Source: Blastomussa wellsi (taxonomy: Eukaryota; Cnidaria; Anthozoa; Scleractinia; Plerogyridae). From it: DNA of 64,000 nucleotides. Within the stretch, counting starts at the first letter, position 1; each line of letters opens with the position of its first letter. Below the pieces are notes generated by a model. It was not told where the DNA came from and made no database searches. It was given only the letters and a program-made list of their open reading frames with translations. The position numbers and the translations under genes are program-made. Shown here one piece after another: positions 60,872-64,000 of the stretch. The DNA lies in contig OX393567.1 of assembly GCA_947652115.1 (NCBI GenBank), positions 3,487,938-3,551,937 on the forward strand, in the 5' to 3' direction.

Positions 60872-63611
60872 TTTTATTAAAAACGCCCAAAAGAGATTGT
60901 ACAAACCTTGCAAAAATGCATTCTTTTATGCATACACGAACCTTTTTGGTATATACCATTGCCTCTCAACCAATCAAAACTCAGGAAATGCAATATACCA
61001 TAGCTAGTTTTTAATAAATGATGTTATACCTAACTGTCCATTGTAACATCCTCCTACAAGAATATGAGGATCTTTTGGATTGTACTCCAAGCAGACCAAT
61101 GGTGATACAGGTTTCAGAGCCAACTCTGGTTTGTTGGGATTTTCTGAAAGGATAAAAAGGAAGAATTAATGACAAAGATGAAATGATCAATAAAAATTGT
61201 AATTATGACCTGAGCATGGGAAATTATAATTGATCATAACTGATCATTTCATTTTCATCATTATTTTATTCATTTACCATCTATTATATTTATCAAGAAA
61301 CAACTAACCTTAAAACTACTACTTTTCTAGCCAAGCCACAACAAGAGACAACAGGAAAATTGTAATCATAAACTGGATGAAAATATTATTTTCTTGTTCC
61401 AAGCTCCAAAATATGCCATCTATTATCTGGGACAAGAATCTGAAATTCAAGTTCTTTCCAAGCCTTGTTTGATGTAACAGAAAATTTGTAGAAGCAACAT
61501 TTAATAAATTATGTGGGTTTATCTGTCGGGATTTAATTAACAGTTTGTCTTTAGCTTAGGATTGGCAAGATTAAAGGAAAGAATGCACCTTAGTTTTAAT
61601 TTATAACAATCAAAAAAATAATAATGCTATATAAAATAAATTAGTTATACAGCACAGTTTCTATAAAGAAATACTAAACTGTGCCCACCACAAGACATTT
61701 GCACTTGTTGAAACAAGTCCTAAAGCACCTGTAAGTTTTACAATCTCTCACCAATGTCCCAGATGTATGAATCCATGGATGTTTCTCCTGCAAACTGTTG
61801 AAACTCTAAAATAGAATAAGCTACAGCCAGCTTTCTCGTACTGTCTGGATACCAGGACAGGCTGGTGGCTGTGCGCTTCACATCATTTGGATCTCTGAAA
61901 CAAAAATAGACAAAAAGTGAATCTAGCCATCAGTGGATTACATTTTACGCTAGCATTATGAGAACTGTTGCAACTGACATGAACCTCTTGAAATTCGATT
62001 AAAACATCCTGGTCATTAGAAGCTAAAAGAGTATTTATCACATCATGAGAGCTTCCTGATAACATCAAGTAATCAGTGCCAATAAGCATTATCATCACAT
62101 TTAGACAGTTTTTCAATGAAGTGTTGACATATGCAATCAGGAAATTCAAACCAAACCTTGCCAGTTATTGAACATAAAATTTTCTCCCTATCCTAAAATG
62201 AGCCCATCAGAAACTTATATCACTCAATACAAAAAAGAAACTTCTGAACAAAACTAACCCTGGGTAACTTGCAACTTCTGTGTTTCTATAGACCCTATGG
62301 ATTGCATAAACAGCTGCCAATTATAAATTATTTTTTATTTGTGTGTATTTGAATGAGCATCACTAACCTCATTTAAGACAAGAAGAGTAAAAATTATTTT
62401 GGATTACCAACTCAAAAACAAGGTTTGTAAGGCTAATTTAAATGAATACAAATGAATTTTAACTGGCAGCCATTTATGCATAGGGTCTATAGTACTTATT
62501 TACATGTAAATATATAAGGTGGGATACCTGAACACATTTATGGTTTTTGCAGATGGTGGATCTCCAGATGTGTCAACATCAACCTCTGCAAAGTACTCCT
62601 CGTAGATATCAATTGCATTATTTTGCTTGATGCAATGCTCCATAACCTAAGCAGAAGCAAATTAACACAAATAACTGACTAAAAACCATCCTGACATAAT
62701 TATAGACCTAGAGCAGATACATTTATGTATAACAATATAATTTGGTTTTATCAACTGGGTTGATAATGTCAATTGGCCACCGTAAAGAGATTCAATTGCT
62801 GACGTTTCGAGCGTCAGCACTTCGTCGGAGCGAATCCGACGAAGGATAAAACCAAATTATATCGTTATAAAACCAAATTATATTGTAAAGTTATACTTCC
62901 CACCGGCGCAGTACCACAGTTTCTTTAGAAACTTACCCCCTCTATACATTTATGTATGTTTAGCTTTGGATTGGGTATGGATTGGGTATGGGTTTTTGGG
63001 TATGTGTTTTTACCCCTCTGTACTGAACTGGGTATATAATTTCAAGCGCATCAGTCCTACAGACAGGGTATGGCTTTAAAACTTTCTAAAATCTGAAATG
63101 TTGTTCAGTATTTATTTAGCTGGTCATCAGTCAGCATGAGATCATTTTCAGGACTACATATTTGAGCTGTACAGAAAAAATGCTTTCCTTTGTCCAAAAC
63201 AAGGTAAGTGTTTGACATTATTTTTGTCCTAAACAGGGTTGGGGTTTCAAACCCGCAGTGGCACCCGTGGGTCACCCCTGGCCACCCCCAGGCATTTTTT
63301 TTATCAAAAATGTAGAAAAGGTTGTTACCTTCCCTGTTAAAAATGACATGAAAGGGTAAAGGTTTGGATCTTATGGCGGCAGAGCCTTCGGTATAAGTCA
63401 TTCGTCCCTCCCCTATTGGAATCACATAATTCACTGGGTCCATACTTACATTCCCAAGTTGCTGTATTGTGTTCATGTAGATCTCGTCCTTTTCTACTTT
63501 TTTCCTGTATCTGATGGTTTGTTCCACTTCAGCAGGATTGACATCTTTTGGCCATCCTCCCTCCACATGATTTATTCCGCGACTCTCTGTTTCAAACCTC
63601 TCTGTATTTAC
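54414..63611 (-). CDS. DNAI2: Axonemal outer dynein arm intermediate chain 2 (DNAI2), 13 exons, 5' end outside the window
   Basis: WD-repeat intermediate chain of the axonemal outer dynein arm (family of Chlamydomonas IC69), which helps assemble and dock the motor that drives ciliary and flagellar beating. Exons in transcript order: 63450-63611, 62528-62646, 61752-61894, 61030-61143, 60557-60661, 59549-59829, 59161-59214, 58927-58970, 57911-58046, 56952-57098, 56001-56092, 55177-55399, 54414-54479. Every junction has GT/AG and the phases agree, giving 1686 nt (561 codons plus TAA). Family-identical stretches include [81 protein letters not shown] and MFERET. WD-type strand ends are [28 protein letters not shown] and LDVWDY. 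The C-terminus is acidic and coiled-coil-like, as in the family. About 70 N-terminal residues are missing compared with the remembered human protein of about 605 residues; no such exon is visible between 63612 and 64000. The long open frame that runs from the first listed exon into its intron is a retained-intron artefact or a truncated isoform. Confidence 0.95.
54540..54735 (-). mobile_element. tRNA-derived SINE in the last DNAI2 intron
   Basis: On the minus strand, 54698-54713 reads as an A-box-like TTAGTTGGCGTAATAG, and 54659-54672 reads as a B box, GAGTTCGAGCCCCG, flanked by pairing bases typical of a T arm. The spacing of about 40 nt is that of a tRNA. A non-tRNA body follows toward 54540, as in a SINE. 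It lies in the intron between 54480 and 55176. The exact ends and family are not determined. A lone tRNA pseudogene is the alternative. Confidence 0.6.
56258..56941. mobile_element. 684-bp terminal-inverted-repeat element (MITE) in a DNAI2 intron, with 10-bp target duplication
   Basis: The left end (56258 onward) and the reverse complement of the right end (56941 backward) agree over about 36 bp with about 4 mismatches. They begin GGATGTGTCG and GGATGCGTTG and both continue into GAAGACCCAAAAACGAA. The ten bases ATGTTCTTAC flank the element on both sides (56248-56257 and 56942-56951). A 9-10 bp duplication with long terminal repeats resembles nonautonomous Mutator-like elements. The left half of the body is a 21-bp minisatellite. 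There is no transposase. Confidence 0.8.
56275..56578. repeat. 21-bp minisatellite inside the intronic MITE
   Basis: Tandem copies of a roughly 21-bp unit, GAAGACCCTGTGGTCTAAAA plus one base. Each unit contains an imperfect palindrome (AGACC...GGTCT). A variant unit with GGGCTGTGTTATAAAA occurs twice, near 56437 and 56520, which points to a higher-order duplication. Reverse-orientation copies sit near the other end of the element at 56840-56900. Confidence 0.85.
57340..57800. repeat. Dispersed repeat copy B in a DNAI2 intron
   Basis: Homologous by eye to 53040-53690. Shared landmarks, in order: a GGAACTTAAACTTTG-like block, GTTTAGGAGC, AGGTCACCGTACTCGTT followed by GAGAAAATGACAATTTA, then GTGCAGTAAGG and GTGCAATGCAA. 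No open frame is conserved. It is a high-copy interspersed repeat of unknown class. Confidence 0.6.
58438..58601. mobile_element. MITE-like inverted-repeat element in a DNAI2 intron
   Basis: Terminal inverted repeats of about 46 bp. The left arm starts TAGACCTTTGTCACGC and runs to TTCATGCTAATC at 58485. The right arm starts GATTAGCATGAACACA at 58554 and ends at TGACAAAGGTCTA. The interior is about 68 bp with no coding potential. No clear target duplication is visible. Confidence 0.75.
58622..58708. repeat. Short inverted repeat in a DNAI2 intron
   Basis: GGAGGCTAATGCGGG near 58625 is mirrored by CCCGCACTAGCCTCC near 58688, giving a stem of about 15 bp with one mismatch and an interior of about 50 nt. 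It lies just beside the larger inverted-repeat element and may be part of the same insertion. Function unknown. Confidence 0.5.
60080..60316. repeat. Palindromic element in a DNAI2 intron, copy 1
   Basis: Positions 60153-60232 and 60237-60316 form a nearly perfect inverted repeat of about 80 bp per arm. The arm starts near ATTTGGTTTTATCAACTGGG and ends at GTTTCGAGCGTTAGCCC. A single-copy left extension from about 60088 (GAGGGGGTAAGTTTCT) is also present, in reverse orientation, at the end of copy 2. The shared extension identifies both as one repeat family. Confidence 0.8.
60753..60872. repeat. Foldback repeat in a DNAI2 intron
   Basis: Arms of about 45 bp. The left (60754-60800) contains ATTATTCCACGAGCGC and TTGGATATGAGATGGT. 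The right (60827-60872) contains the reverse complement with a few mismatches and ends GCGAGTGGAATAAT. The intervening bases are GC-rich. It is a miniature inverted-repeat element of unknown family with no clear target duplication. Confidence 0.7.
62716..62957. mobile_element. Palindromic element in a DNAI2 intron, copy 2, with about 13-bp target duplication
   Basis: The same family as the copy near 60.1-60.3 kb: it shares the AATATAATTTGGTTTTATC start, the GACGTTTCGAGCG core and the AGAAACTTACCCCCTCTA end. TACATTTATGTAT occurs at both borders (about 62717-62729 and 62944-62956), a likely target-site duplication. A long, variable duplication suits a retroelement such as a Penelope-like element or SINE better than a cut-and-paste transposon. 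The centre is rearranged relative to copy 1 (CTTCGTCGGAGCGAATCCGACGAAG). Confidence 0.65.
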
Positions 63612-63779
63612 CTGGACAAGTTTTAATTTTGTTGTTAATCATTAATTGCTTATACATACAGTATATATAGCTTTATTTCTTATGGCATTAATGGCATATT
63701 AATAAAGCATTCTATCTTTTTATATATCCTTACAGATGCATTTCTTACTTTTTAAAGGCATTCACATATTTACCATTTC

Positions 63780-64000
63780 TACTTAACAATTAGGCTACGA
63801 GCCCGAGTTTTCTACGAATAGTGAATAGTCAACGAGGTGCAGCCAAGTTGACTATTGTAGTCCAAAACCTACAATATTGTGTACTTTTGAGCCAAAATTC
63901 AAGAAAAATTGTCGCTAAAAGAGCTACGTGCACGCGGCTGTTTTCTATCGGCAAATAGAAAACAGTGGGAGAACCAATCAGATTCACGGATTTCCAATAG
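63780..64000. repeat. Inverted-repeat-rich element running to the window edge
   Basis: Two hairpins are visible: GAATAGTCAAC (63821 on) with GTTGACTATT, and CTGTTTTCTAT with AATAGAAAACAG near 63938-63965. The arrangement is that of a foldback repeat, cut by the window edge. It lies in the DNAI2 intron upstream of the first visible exon. No exon is seen here. Confidence 0.5.

Overview
The window looks like nuclear DNA of a cnidarian, most likely a stony coral or sea anemone. The basis is one clearly animal, intron-rich ciliary gene, remnants of Penelope-like retroelements, and many foldback and miniature inverted-repeat elements of a kind common in cnidarian genomes. The species assignment is inference. 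There is no bacterial or viral gene organisation, and almost all short open frames are incidental.

Layout. Positions 1-12,960 are gene-poor and rich in mobile elements: an 801-bp inverted-repeat transposon with a 9-bp target duplication (283-1083), a weak two-exon gene candidate with duplicated exons (about 1.9-3.6 kb), several foldback or miniature elements (3.9-5.8 kb and 7.9-8.4 kb), a decayed Penelope-like retroelement (about 6.24-7.47 kb), a 10-bp minisatellite (11.2-11.76 kb) and a 16-bp minisatellite (12.13-12.44 kb). Positions 12,968-51,516 are one continuous tandem array of a monomer of about 1.7 kb: 23 well-preserved copies of the anchor segment plus degenerate edge copies. Each long monomer holds a tRNA-like segment with RNA polymerase III A and B boxes and a downstream T-run, and also a splice-site-bounded, exon-like cassette. 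Four monomers share one deletion of about 590 bp that removes the Pol III unit. Positions 51,517-54,100 hold a second Penelope-like fragment and dispersed repeats.

Positions 54,414-63,611 on the minus strand carry 13 exons of the axonemal outer-arm dynein intermediate chain DNAI2. The splice phases agree throughout and give 561 codons plus a stop. Its 5' end lies beyond the right edge of the window. Its introns hold a SINE, a 684-bp transposon that duplicated the 5' splice site, palindromic elements and minisatellites.

The main points of interest are the 38.5-kb satellite whose repeat unit combines a Pol III-type promoter with an exon-like cassette and shows nested higher-order repeats, and the transposon insertion that copied the splice donor of a DNAI2 intron.
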